From: Deltaproteobacteria bacterium
Lineage (GTDB): Bacteria; Desulfobacterota; Desulfuromonadia; Desulfuromonadales; JAAYDE01
Length of the DNA stretch: 7,607 bases
Assembly (NCBI GenBank): GCA_017417085.1
Contig: JAFPZV010000282.1
Location: forward strand, 1-7,607
Direction of reading: 5' to 3'
A program made the position numbers and the translations under genes. The notes beneath the pieces were generated by a model that worked only from the letters and a program-made list of their open reading frames with translations, searched no databases and was not told the DNA's origin. The first letter of the stretch is position 1; each line of letters opens with the position of its first letter. Below, piece after piece: positions 1 through 6,150 of this stretch.

Positions 1-75
1 AGCATGACTGTTGGCGTAAAGTTCGCAATGCGCCAAAGAGAGTCTTGTGCTCAACAACTGAAAAGTGCCTGTAAA

Positions 76-81
76 GAGGAG
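76..81 (+). promoter_or_regulatory. Ribosome binding site of xerC, very close to the start
   Basis: GAGGAG ends only two bases before the ATG at 84, closer than the usual 5-9 bases. An in-frame stop at 72-74 rules out a longer protein, and no better-placed start follows within the conserved N-terminal domain. I therefore keep ATG 84 and infer that initiation may be weak. Confidence 0.5.
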
Positions 82-83
82 AA

Positions 84-983
84 ATGGAAAGAATAAACGA
101 ATGGCGGCAACGCTTTATTGAATATCTGCGTGTGGAGCGCAACATGTCTCTGCATACGCTTCGGGCCTACAATCAGGATCTGCGCGGATTCGAGCAGTTC
201 CTTTCAACACAGGCTCTCTCTCCGGAAATCGAAGAAATAGATGCGCCCATGCTCAGAAACTATCTGGCCTGGCTCCATAAAGCTTCCGCCCGGCGTACCA
301 CCATTCACCGCAAGCTTTCGGCTCTGCGCGGCTTTTTCCGTTTTTTGGTTCGTCAACAGGTCGTCAAAAGCAATCCGGCGGAGATGATTTTCGCTCCCCG
401 CCTGGAGCGGCGTCTGCCCAAGGTGCTTACAGTGGATGAAGTGTTTCAGCTGCTGGATGCTATCGAATGGGGGGATAGCCTGGCCGATCTGCGGGATCGT
501 GCTGCGTTTGAACTGCTCTATGCATGCGGACTGCGGGTGGAGGAGCTGGTCCATCTGGATGTGCCGGATGTGAGTTTCCCGCAGAAACTGGTGCGGGTTT
601 TCGGCAAGGGGCGAAAGGAACGGCTTGTGCCGGTGGGAAGCCGGGCGCTGACAGCCCTGCGCGCCTATCTTGACCGGGCAGCGATCAGCAGCGGCGCACT
701 CTTTCCCGGCCGCGGCAGCGCCCGCATGAATCCCCGCACGGTGGAGCGCCGTCTGGAACGCCGGATGCTGCAGGCCGGCATCACCAAGCACGCCTCACCG
801 CACACGCTGCGCCACTCCTTCGCCACCCATCTGCTGGATGGGGGCGCCGATCTGCGCGCGATTCAGGAACTGCTGGGGCACGCCTCTCTGGCCGCCACCC
901 AGCGCTATACGCAGGTCAGCCTGCAAAAGCTGATGGAAGTATACGACAGCGCCCATCCCCGCAGCAAAAAGAAGCAGGAATAA
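84..983 (+). CDS. xerC: Tyrosine recombinase XerC (site-specific recombinase)
   Basis: Cytoplasmic tyrosine recombinase that, with XerD, resolves chromosome dimers at dif before division. The 299 residues match the family length. Residues about 5-90 form the N-terminal SAM-like core-binding domain, and about 110-285 the catalytic domain. The full catalytic set is visible with XerC/D spacing: R151 (CGLRVEEL), K175 (FGKGRKERLVP), H240 and R243 (PHTLRHSFATH), H266 (LLGHASLA) and nucleophile Y275 (QRYTQ). The ending VYDSAHPRSKK resembles XerC more than XerD, which is why I call xerC; XerD or a lone Xer remains possible. The start is the first ATG after an in-frame TAA at 72-74. The gene converges on yidC, leaving 6 bp. 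No terminator is visible at its end. The 83 bases before it hold no recognisable gene. Confidence 0.93.
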   Translation: MERINEWRQRFIEYLRVERNMSLHTLRAYNQDLRGFEQFLSTQALSPEIEEIDAPMLRNYLAWLHKASARRTTIHRKLSALRGFFRFLVRQQVVKSNPAEMIFAPRLERRLPKVLTVDEVFQLLDAIEWGDSLADLRDRAAFELLYACGLRVEELVHLDVPDVSFPQKLVRVFGKGRKERLVPVGSRALTALRAYLDRAAISSGALFPGRGSARMNPRTVERRLERRMLQAGITKHASPHTLRHSFATHLLDGGADLRAIQELLGHASLAATQRYTQVSLQKLMEVYDSAHPRSKKKQE

Positions 984-989
984 GCATCA

Positions 990-2621
990 TCACGCACTTT
1001 GCGCAGCACTCTTCCGATTGATCAAAAACTGCTGCAAAATCGTCAGCAGGTTGTTGACCAGCCAGTAGATGACCAGGCCCGACGGGAAGTTGAGGAACAT
1101 GAAGGTGAATATCAGCGGCATATAGAGCAGCAACTTGGCCTGGGGACCCTCCATGGTATTCGGCGTCATCTTCTGCTGGATAAACATGCTCGCGCCCATG
1201 ATAAGCGGCGTCACATAATAGGGATCCTTCGCCGAGAGATCCTGGATCCACAGCATGAAGGGCGCATGCCGCAAGGCGATATCCTCCATCAACACCTTGT
1301 AGAGAGCAAAGAACACCGGTATCTGAAGCAGCATCGGCAGGCAGCCCCCCAGGGGATTCACCTTGTGCTTCCGGTACAGCTGCATGACTTCGATGTTGAG
1401 CTGCTGCTTGTCGTCCTTGAACTTCTGCCGGATCTTCTGCATCTCGGGCTGCAGCTTCTGCATCGCCTTCATCGAGGTATAGCTCTTGTCTGTCAAGGGC
1501 CAGAACAGTATTTTGATAATGACGGTCAGCAGAATGATGGACCATCCGTAGTTGCCGACGAAACCGTAGAAGAAGTGGAGGATCTTCAGAAGCGGCCGGG
1601 CGATGATGTCGAAAAAGCCAAAGTCAATGATCCGGTCCAGATCATGGCCGGATGTCTTGAGAATGTCCATATCCCGGGGGCCATAGTAGACCGTATAGGC
1701 GAGCGCGGCTTCTTCTCCGGGGCCAATGTTGAATGACTCGCTGGCGATCCGGTTGAAATAGGCATCCGCTGTCTGGATGACATCGGCAGACCGGGTTCCG
1801 CCGTTCAATGGAATAACTGTTCCGATAAAATACTTGTTCTTGTCCTCAAAACCGCTCCACTTCACCTTGTTTAGAAAAGAAAAAGGTGTCTTGGCAAGTT
1901 TTGCGAATTCTGCGGTCTTCAGATCGTCGTCTACCAGGGCGGCCGCCTGCGAAAAGGCAAACCGATCCTTGGAATCCGGCTGTTCAACGGGCTGCACCAG
2001 GGAGACCGTTACACTGCCCCGTGCAATCTGGCCGCCTCTGTTGATGATCCGTAACGACACATCGAAGAAATACCGGTTGCCGGTAAACGTGTACGTCTTT
2101 TCAATGAGATTGGATCCTGCGTTGGCTCTGAAAACCAGCGTATAGGTCTTGTCGCCGGAGATCGAAACGGCATTTTTGCTCTCGGACGCATGAAACATCG
2201 TATCGGGCGAAAAGGCCCACACGCCTTCTCCCTGTGTGGCCAAAGTTGCCATGTCGTCCCGGGCCGCATCAACCAGGACCAGAGAATCCGGGGCATCGTC
2301 AATACCCTGCCGGAAGCCTTTCAAACGCATCGTCTTGATCCGGCCACCGGCATTGGTCAGCGTCATCCAAAAGAGATCATTTTCAACCACGATCTCCTTC
2401 TTCAGCAAAGTGGACTGGCCGCTTTCCGGCACAAATTCATCTTCCGGCGAAAGACGGGCGGGAGTTGTTACCGGCACGGCAACGGAAGCCTTCTCTTCCA
2501 CCCTGGCTTCGGCGTTATCGGCGGGCGGGGGTACAGGCTGGGGGTGAGGAAAAAACAACAGGTAGACCGTATAGATGGTCATTATCAGAACAAAAGCCAG
2601 AACGGTATTTTTTATCTCCAT
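990..2621 (-). CDS. yidC: Membrane protein insertase YidC (Oxa1/Alb3 family, Gram-negative type)
   Basis: Inner-membrane insertase that places membrane proteins alone or with SecYEG. From the chosen start it has 543 residues, typical for Gram-negative YidC. It shows an N-terminal anchor helix (about 5-24), a proline-rich linker, a large periplasmic domain (about 65-330) and the conserved five-helix core (about 345-535). Hallmarks seen are GNYGWSIILLT, the cytoplasmic hairpin region with YTSMKAMQKLQPEMQ and FKDDKQQLN, VNPLGGCLPMLLQIPVFFALY, DPYYVTPLIMG, and NFPSGLVIYWLVNN. The helix position that is Arg366 in E. coli YidC is Lys370 here. There is almost no basic C-terminal tail. An upstream in-frame ATG at 2648 overlaps the yidD stop (TAATG) but has no ribosome site; ATG 2621 has AAGGTGA seven bases upstream and gives the usual family N-terminus. 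It is the last gene of the rpmH cluster; jag and mnmE do not follow. Confidence 0.96.
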   Translation of the reverse strand: MEIKNTVLAFVLIMTIYTVYLLFFPHPQPVPPPADNAEARVEEKASVAVPVTTPARLSPEDEFVPESGQSTLLKKEIVVENDLFWMTLTNAGGRIKTMRLKGFRQGIDDAPDSLVLVDAARDDMATLATQGEGVWAFSPDTMFHASESKNAVSISGDKTYTLVFRANAGSNLIEKTYTFTGNRYFFDVSLRIINRGGQIARGSVTVSLVQPVEQPDSKDRFAFSQAAALVDDDLKTAEFAKLAKTPFSFLNKVKWSGFEDKNKYFIGTVIPLNGGTRSADVIQTADAYFNRIASESFNIGPGEEAALAYTVYYGPRDMDILKTSGHDLDRIIDFGFFDIIARPLLKILHFFYGFVGNYGWSIILLTVIIKILFWPLTDKSYTSMKAMQKLQPEMQKIRQKFKDDKQQLNIEVMQLYRKHKVNPLGGCLPMLLQIPVFFALYKVLMEDIALRHAPFMLWIQDLSAKDPYYVTPLIMGASMFIQQKMTPNTMEGPQAKLLLYMPLIFTFMFLNFPSGLVIYWLVNNLLTILQQFLINRKSAAQSA

Positions 2622-2628
2622 TTTTTCG

Positions 2629-2635
2629 TCACCTT
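2629..2635 (-). promoter_or_regulatory. Ribosome binding site of yidC
   Basis: AAGGTGA on the minus strand lies seven bases before the ATG at 2621. It favours that start over the upstream ATG at 2648, which has no such site and would add nine polar residues ahead of the anchor helix. Confidence 0.65.
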
Positions 2636-2647
2636 GTCCGCTGTCCA

Positions 2648-2860
2648 TTATTTGACTGGATCGTAGCCACCATCATTGAACGGATGACAACGCAAAATCC
2701 GTTTCGTTGCCATCCAAACGCCTTTTACAACTCCATATTTTACAATGGCTTCGTATGCGTACTGCGAGCATGTGGGGTAAAACCGGCAGGAACGACCTTT
2801 AAGAGGAGAAATGAACCTTTGATAGAATCTAATAAGAAAGAGCAGCGTTTTTTTGAACAT
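2648..2860 (-). CDS. yidD: Membrane protein insertion efficiency factor YidD
   Basis: Small membrane-associated protein thought to help YidC-dependent insertion. The 70-residue product carries the family signature nearly complete: an amphipathic N-terminus ([17 protein letters not shown]), the [14 protein letters not shown] block, the middle [19 protein letters not shown], and the tail GGYDPV. The three conserved cysteines are C25, C31 and C58. The frame stays open upstream to 2962 inside rnpA, but similarity begins at MFKKT, so ATG 2860 is chosen; GTG 2863 immediately before it is an alternative. No clear ribosome site is seen, so translation is probably coupled to rnpA, whose end it overlaps by 32 bp. 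Its TAA overlaps by one base an upstream ATG of the yidC frame. Confidence 0.93.
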   Translation of the reverse strand: MFKKTLLFLIRFYQRFISPLKGRSCRFYPTCSQYAYEAIVKYGVVKGVWMATKRILRCHPFNDGGYDPVK

Positions 2861-3203
2861 CACTATTGCATGAGCATATCCAGCGAAACGCCGTGTCAAG
2901 TTCCTTGAACAGCAGATCCCGCTCCGGAAGGTTCGCTCCTTTTCTCGCAATGACAACAACATCTACCGGGCTGAGGGTAAGGCGGTGATATCTGAAAAAC
3001 TCCCTGATAATTCTTTTTACCCGGTTCCGTATCACCGCATTACCAACCCTGCGGCTGACCACCAGTCCCAATCTCGGGCTATCTCCGGAATTTTCTGCAA
3101 AAACGACAATGACATGATCCAGACGTTTGCGTTTCCCGGCATTTTCCACCCGACGAAACTCAAACCGCTTCAGCAAACGATACTTTTTGGGAAAACTGTA
3201 CAC
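2829..3203 (-). CDS. rnpA: Ribonuclease P protein component
   Basis: Protein subunit of RNase P, which binds the catalytic RNA and helps it cut 5' leaders from pre-tRNAs in the cytoplasm. The 124 residues match the family. Seen in order are the N-terminal [16 protein letters not shown] segment, the central strand [15 protein letters not shown] and the RNR signature R59-N60-R61-V62-K63-R64, followed by a helix and the [10 protein letters not shown] strand. The start is GTG at 3203; the next in-frame codons upstream reach a TAA, so no longer form exists. A purine-rich AAGGCGGG precedes it. It lies 22 bp after rpmH, the standard order, and its last 32 bp are shared with yidD. The C-terminal stretch after about residue 108 is poorly conserved in this family. 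Confidence 0.95.
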   Translation of the reverse strand: MYSFPKKYRLLKRFEFRRVENAGKRKRLDHVIVVFAENSGDSPRLGLVVSRRVGNAVIRNRVKRIIREFFRYHRLTLSPVDVVVIARKGANLPERDLLFKELDTAFRWICSCNSDVQKNAALSY

Positions 3204-3225
3204 TTTCCCGCCTTAAAGCGTGTCT

Positions 3226-3375
3226 TTATTTCTGCGGAATGGTCGGTACCAGCAGATTTCTCCCTCTCTGGCGGCGTCTTCTGATAACCGCGCGTCCATT
3301 GGCCGTCTGCATTCTTTGTCTGAAACCATGCGTTCTTTTTCTTTTGATTTTGCTGGGCTGATACGTTCTTTTCAT
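3226..3375 (-). CDS. rpmH: 50S ribosomal protein L34
   Basis: Small, very basic protein of the large ribosomal subunit. Translating the minus strand from ATG 3375 to TAA at 3226 gives 49 residues with the unmistakable L34 pattern: [18 protein letters not shown], then [11 protein letters not shown] and RRRRQRGR, followed by a short tail [16 protein letters not shown] (3382-3388 on the minus strand) lies six bases before the start. It is the first gene of the rpmH-rnpA-yidD-yidC operon. Nine of its 12 arginine codons are AGA, whereas neighbouring GC-rich genes mostly use CGN. This fits a short, highly expressed gene or reflects local base composition. The promoter must lie in the gap upstream of 3389. 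Confidence 0.97.
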   Translation of the reverse strand: MKRTYQPSKIKRKRTHGFRQRMQTANGRAVIRRRRQRGRNLLVPTIPQK

Positions 3376-3507
3376 CTCGGACTCCTTTGGAACAATAATT
3401 GTTGTTTGGGTCGATTGCTAACAGAGCTTAAGTGTCCCTTTAATGTTCGGCAACAATTCTTTATTTGCAATCTCAAGCGCCCGTACTGTAAAAGGTGCCT
3501 TGCACAG

Positions 3508-3562
3508 GCAGCGCGGGGCCGATTCACCCCGAAAGAAGATTCGTTCTTTCAAATGGCGCTGC
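3508..3562. other. Potential three-way-junction RNA or DNA fold
   Basis: The outer stem GCAGCGC (3508-3514) pairs perfectly with GCGCTGC (3556-3562). Inside it, two hairpins abut without gaps: GGGG (3515-3518) with CCCC (3527-3530), and GAAAGAA (3531-3537) with TTCTTTC (3544-3550). Five unpaired bases follow before the closing strand. The nesting is seen directly. A functional RNA on either strand is inference, and no known RNA family was recognised. Confidence 0.3.
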
Positions 3563-3635
3563 GTTGGAAACCGCGTCAATCCCTGACACGGGAACGTGGC
3601 AATTCCATTGGCAAAACGGCACTTCGGCAATGTTA

Positions 3636-3664
3636 GGGACAGACTTCGCTAAAAACCATAAAAT
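3636..3664 (+). promoter_or_regulatory. Candidate sigma-70 promoter for mlaC
   Basis: GGGACA (3636-3641; 4 of 6 to TTGACA) and TAAAAT (3659-3664; 5 of 6 to TATAAT) are separated by 17 bp. Transcription from here would give a leader of about 150 bases containing the hairpins at 3700-3721 and 3774-3794. This is a consensus match only; other sites in the AT-rich gap are possible. Confidence 0.3.
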
Positions 3665-3699
3665 GGCTGCAATGTCAATTGTAAAACTTGAGAAGACGT

Positions 3700-3794
3700 T
3701 TGGGAAGCAACCGTCTCCCAACGGCCTGCCGGCTAGAAGACCAAAATATTTCCAGGAAATTGAAAAGACGAAGGCACACGGCGCAACCGTGTGC
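3700..3794 (+). promoter_or_regulatory. Hairpin-rich leader upstream of mlaC
   Basis: TTGGGA (3700-3705) pairs with TCCCAA (3716-3721) around a 10-base loop. GCACACGG (3774-3781) pairs perfectly with CCGTGTGC (3787-3794) around the loop CGCAA, ending 15 bases before the mlaC ribosome site. Neither hairpin is followed by a T tract, so they are not obvious terminators. They could affect translation or mRNA stability. The function is inferred only from position. Confidence 0.35.
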
Positions 3795-3809
3795 AGAACA
3801 ATCCTAAAC

Positions 3810-3816
3810 GGAGGTG
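3810..3816 (+). promoter_or_regulatory. Ribosome binding site of mlaC
   Basis: GGAGGTG lies four bases before ATG 3821 and is close to the ideal sequence. It rejects the longer frame starting at GTG 3791, whose start would fall inside the CCGTGTGC hairpin arm and which would place extra polar residues ahead of the signal peptide. Confidence 0.75.
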
Positions 3817-3820
3817 CAAA

Positions 3821-4462
3821 ATGGCAAATCTGAAGATGAACATCGGGAAAGGCAAATTTTGGGTGACGGCGCTGCTGTTCTTCACGCTGGCGAGCGCAGG
3901 TCCACAAAAGGCACAGGCTGGAGCCGTTACCGAACAGCTGCGCGGTGATGTGGACCGCATTATCGATATCCTCAACGATGGCACCCTGAAGAAAAAAGAA
4001 CGGGATGAAAAAATCGTGTCCATCGTGCGTGCGCGCTTCGACTTCCCAACCATGTCCCAGTGGATCCTGGGCGTGAACTGGCGCAAGGCCTCCCCGGACG
4101 AGCAGAAACGCTTCATCGAACTGTTCACCCGCCTTCTGGAACGCACCTACATGGGCAAAATTGAAAGCTATACCGGAGAATACGGGCACGAAAATGTCCG
4201 CTATGCCCAGGAGCGGCAGGAAAAGGACAAGGCCCTGGTCAATACCTTCATCGTCACAAAAAGCGCCGAAATCCCGGTTAATTACAAGTTGCTCCTGAAC
4301 AACGGCCAGTGGCGCGTCTACGATGTGGTGATCGAGGAAGTCAGTCTGGTGCGCAACTACCGCAGCACCTATTCGGAGATCGTCAACCGTGAAGGTTTCA
4401 AGGGGCTGTTTGCCAAAATGGAGCAAAAAATCGCCGAACCCATCCAGGAGCCTAAAAAATGA
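3821..4462 (+). CDS. mlaC: MlaC/Ttg2D family periplasmic phospholipid-binding protein
   Basis: Likely periplasmic carrier that moves phospholipids between outer and inner membranes as the soluble part of the Mla (ABC transporter auxiliary) system. The 213 residues fit MlaC. A signal peptide is clear: basic residues to K12, a hydrophobic core about 13-26, and a probable cut after AQA (31-33). The mature part shows family features: DVDRIIDILND, RARFDFPTMSQWILGVNWRK, SPDEQKRFIELFTRLLERTYMGKIESY, then a C-terminal strand region with WRVYDVVIEEVSLVRNYRSTYSEIV. No mlaA, B, D, E or F gene is in the window, so the transporter would have to be encoded elsewhere. Its TGA overlaps the ATG of the next gene (ATGA), so the two are probably one transcript. 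The partner membrane and lipid specificity are inferred from the family. Confidence 0.88.
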   Translation: MANLKMNIGKGKFWVTALLFFTLASAGPQKAQAGAVTEQLRGDVDRIIDILNDGTLKKKERDEKIVSIVRARFDFPTMSQWILGVNWRKASPDEQKRFIELFTRLLERTYMGKIESYTGEYGHENVRYAQERQEKDKALVNTFIVTKSAEIPVNYKLLLNNGQWRVYDVVIEEVSLVRNYRSTYSEIVNREGFKGLFAKMEQKIAEPIQEPKK

Positions 4463-6036
4463 ACGACCCGGTTCCCCACAGTGCGGCAGGGGCACGTTTG
4501 TCCCTGAGGCGCCAGCTGGAGCAGCTTCGAACGCTGCCGGCACTCCAACAGATAGACCTGTTGTTGAATTCGCCGCAAGGCGGAGAACTTGTACGCCACA
4601 TGCCTTCGCACGAGCTCTATCTGCTGCTGCGGGAAATCGGGCTGGAAGACGCGCAGGAAGTGCTGGGGCTGGCCTCACCTTCGCAGTTCGAAGCCTTTTT
4701 GGATATGGACTGCTGGAAACGCGACCGGATCAATTTGGCCTGCATGGGACGCTGGCTGGAAAACCTGCTGGAGGGAGCGGATGAACAGGCCGTACTGGAA
4801 ATAGTGCGCGCGCTGGATTTCGAGTTGCTGCTGCTCTTCTTTGGACGCTGCCTGAGCAATCCGGAAGCGGAAAAGACGGAGGAAGCGCCGGATTTTCCGC
4901 CGGAGATGTTCAAGGTTGGAGAACAGCTCCTGGCGCTCATTGAAGAGCAGGATCCCGAACTGTTCCAGCAGCTGGCCCTCTCGCTCAATGCGGACACCTT
5001 TGCCTCACTGGAGGAAAGCGCCTATCAGCGGCACCGCACCCGGCAGTGGGAAGCAGGATTCCCCGATTTCATGGATGCCCAGATCGTCTACACCCGTCTC
5101 AATCCGGACCAGGTGACGGCCGATGCCGATTTTTGCGCAACGGATCTGCCCGGGCAGAACGACAGACTGTTCTACTTTCCGGAACTTGCCTCCAACTCCC
5201 AAGAGGCCGTCTGGCTTCAGGAGGTGCTTGACGGGCGCGAGGCCGAACTGGCGGCTGTGGTCAACCGTGTCCTTGTGGCAGAGGAGCGCGATATCGGCGA
5301 CCGCGACACACTGCGCGCCGCCCTGCAGGAAGTCCGGAACTACCTGCATCTTGGAGGAGAGTATCTGCGCGCCCGGCACGGCGCGCAATGGGCAACGTTG
5401 TGGCCCCATCTTCCTCTGCTCACGCTGTTTCGCACAGGTTTCAATCTGACACTGCGGCTTCATGACCGCGCGCTGCGCCTGGCCAAAAGCGACACGGCTT
5501 TCCTGTTGGACGATGTCTGGCAACGACCGCTTGCGGAGCTCAAAAAACGCAAACCGCAGTTTCTGCCGCCGGAGCTGGAAACACCCCGTGGATTCCGCTC
5601 CCTGGACGAGCTGGAACGGGCCAATGGCTGGCTTGATGAAGCGGAAGTGGCGGTACAACTCTTTGAAGGCCCGCTCCGTTTCGATCTCTCCTCCTGGCAG
5701 CCGGTCGATGCCTCAAAGCATCCCCTCCCCGCGCCGCTGATGTCACGGATCTTTCTGACCGCGCTTGCCAACCGCTTGCTGGGCGGCAAACTGGCACCGC
5801 GTCCCATACCGGCTTCCAAACTGGGGGCGCTGCACCGGATGATCACACTCGACGGCCATCTCCATCCCCGTCTCAGAGAGGAAACCGTCAACTGGCTGGA
5901 GTCCCTTGTGCCGGGAGGCGGACGCTTTGCGCAATTCTGTCTGCGGCAGTGGGACGAGGCCTTTTGCCCCATCACGCCGGACAAGATGGATCCGCGCTTT
6001 GTAGGCGGCCTGTTGATCGCTTCCGATACGGCCTGA
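4459..6036 (+). CDS. DUF6178-like protein of unknown function
   Basis: The 525-residue protein has no signal peptide or convincing membrane helix, so it is probably cytoplasmic. I believe it belongs to the DUF6178 family (from memory, not searched), which has no established role. The N-terminal third is rich in leucine and glutamate helices and contains the block HELYLLLREIGLEDAQEVL and then LDMDCWKRDRIN (81-92). This arrangement recalls helical-repeat adaptor domains, but that is only an impression. The C-terminal half has further helix-rich segments and ends with CLRQWDEAFCPITPDKMDPRFVGGLL. No nucleotide-binding or catalytic motif was seen. ATG 4459 overlaps the mlaC stop, and AGGAG (4446-4450) lies eight bases upstream, so expression is coupled to MlaC. 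Codon use matches the neighbours. Confidence 0.8.
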   Translation: MNDPVPHSAAGARLSLRRQLEQLRTLPALQQIDLLLNSPQGGELVRHMPSHELYLLLREIGLEDAQEVLGLASPSQFEAFLDMDCWKRDRINLACMGRWLENLLEGADEQAVLEIVRALDFELLLLFFGRCLSNPEAEKTEEAPDFPPEMFKVGEQLLALIEEQDPELFQQLALSLNADTFASLEESAYQRHRTRQWEAGFPDFMDAQIVYTRLNPDQVTADADFCATDLPGQNDRLFYFPELASNSQEAVWLQEVLDGREAELAAVVNRVLVAEERDIGDRDTLRAALQEVRNYLHLGGEYLRARHGAQWATLWPHLPLLTLFRTGFNLTLRLHDRALRLAKSDTAFLLDDVWQRPLAELKKRKPQFLPPELETPRGFRSLDELERANGWLDEAEVAVQLFEGPLRFDLSSWQPVDASKHPLPAPLMSRIFLTALANRLLGGKLAPRPIPASKLGALHRMITLDGHLHPRLREETVNWLESLVPGGGRFAQFCLRQWDEAFCPITPDKMDPRFVGGLLIASDTA

Positions 6037-6104
6037 GGCTCCAGCCGGCATTTGCCGCAGTCCCCGAAACCGGACGATCCTTTCACGGGCAGGAAAGCTC
6101 CGCT

Positions 6105-6129
6105 TCTTTTTCGCACCTTTTGAAAAAGA
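6105..6129 (+). promoter_or_regulatory. Hairpin just upstream of the rarA ribosome site
   Basis: TCTTTTTC (6105-6112) and GAAAAAGA (6122-6129) form a perfect 8-bp inverted repeat around nine bases. It sits in the 114-base gap between the DUF6178-like gene and rarA. It is AT-rich, with no T tract after the right arm, so it is a poor terminator. It may be a chance result of purine- and pyrimidine-rich runs or may modulate rarA translation. Confidence 0.25.
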
Positions 6130-6150
6130 TGAAAGAGAGTGAAGAAAATT

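Larger units (their letters stand above)
3389..3809. other. Divergent intergenic region with many inverted repeats
   Basis: About 420 bases between the rpmH and mlaC ribosome sites contain no gene I can support. Short open frames on both strands lack ribosome sites and family features. The region is more AT-rich than its flanks and must hold both divergent promoters. Toward rpmH only weak promoter-like pairs are seen, for example TTTACA (3487-3492 on minus) 17 bp from TGCAAA. A 13-base palindrome, AACAATAATTGTT, lies at 3391-3403 just beyond the rpmH ribosome site. Several hairpins follow between 3497 and 3794 and are listed separately. No DnaA-box consensus TTATCCACA was noticed on either strand. 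Confidence 0.7.

Noticed and set aside
1..74. Tail of an upstream plus-strand gene ending at TAA 72-74
   Set aside because: The 23-codon frame resembles no protein I know, and another frame is equally open; the evidence is too weak to call.
45..75. TTGTGC and TGTAAA as a promoter for xerC
   Set aside because: The spacing is 19 bp, the matches are poor, and the second element overlaps the ribosome site, leaving no room for a transcript start.
84..983. Xer-family gene as sign of a phage or integron
   Set aside because: The XerC-like C-terminus, no att-type repeats and wholly housekeeping neighbours point to the chromosomal dimer-resolution enzyme.
999..1736. 245-codon plus-strand frame opposite yidC
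   Set aside because: It is His/Gln/Leu-rich and antisense to the conserved insertase core of YidC, with no ribosome site or recognisable domain.
3508..3562. tRNA gene, suggested by the multi-stem fold
   Set aside because: It is too short, lacks a 7-bp anticodon-type arrangement, has no GGTTCGAAT-like T arm and no CCA-side acceptor stem.
3376..3820. Possible replication origin beside rpmH
   Set aside because: Origins often lie near rpmH, but I found no DnaA-box-like TTATCCACA repeats and no dnaA or dnaN gene in the window.
3418..3833. Short frames inside the intergenic gap (minus 3418-3630 and plus 3495-3833)
   Set aside because: They have no ribosome sites or family features, their base composition is unlike neighbouring genes, and they overlap inverted repeats and the mlaC start region.
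3524..4678. 384-codon open frame on the minus strand opposite mlaC
   Set aside because: It is low-complexity and Ala/Pro/Phe-rich, antisense to a clear mlaC with signal peptide and ribosome site, and crosses the non-coding gap. It is explained by GC-rich third positions of the real gene.
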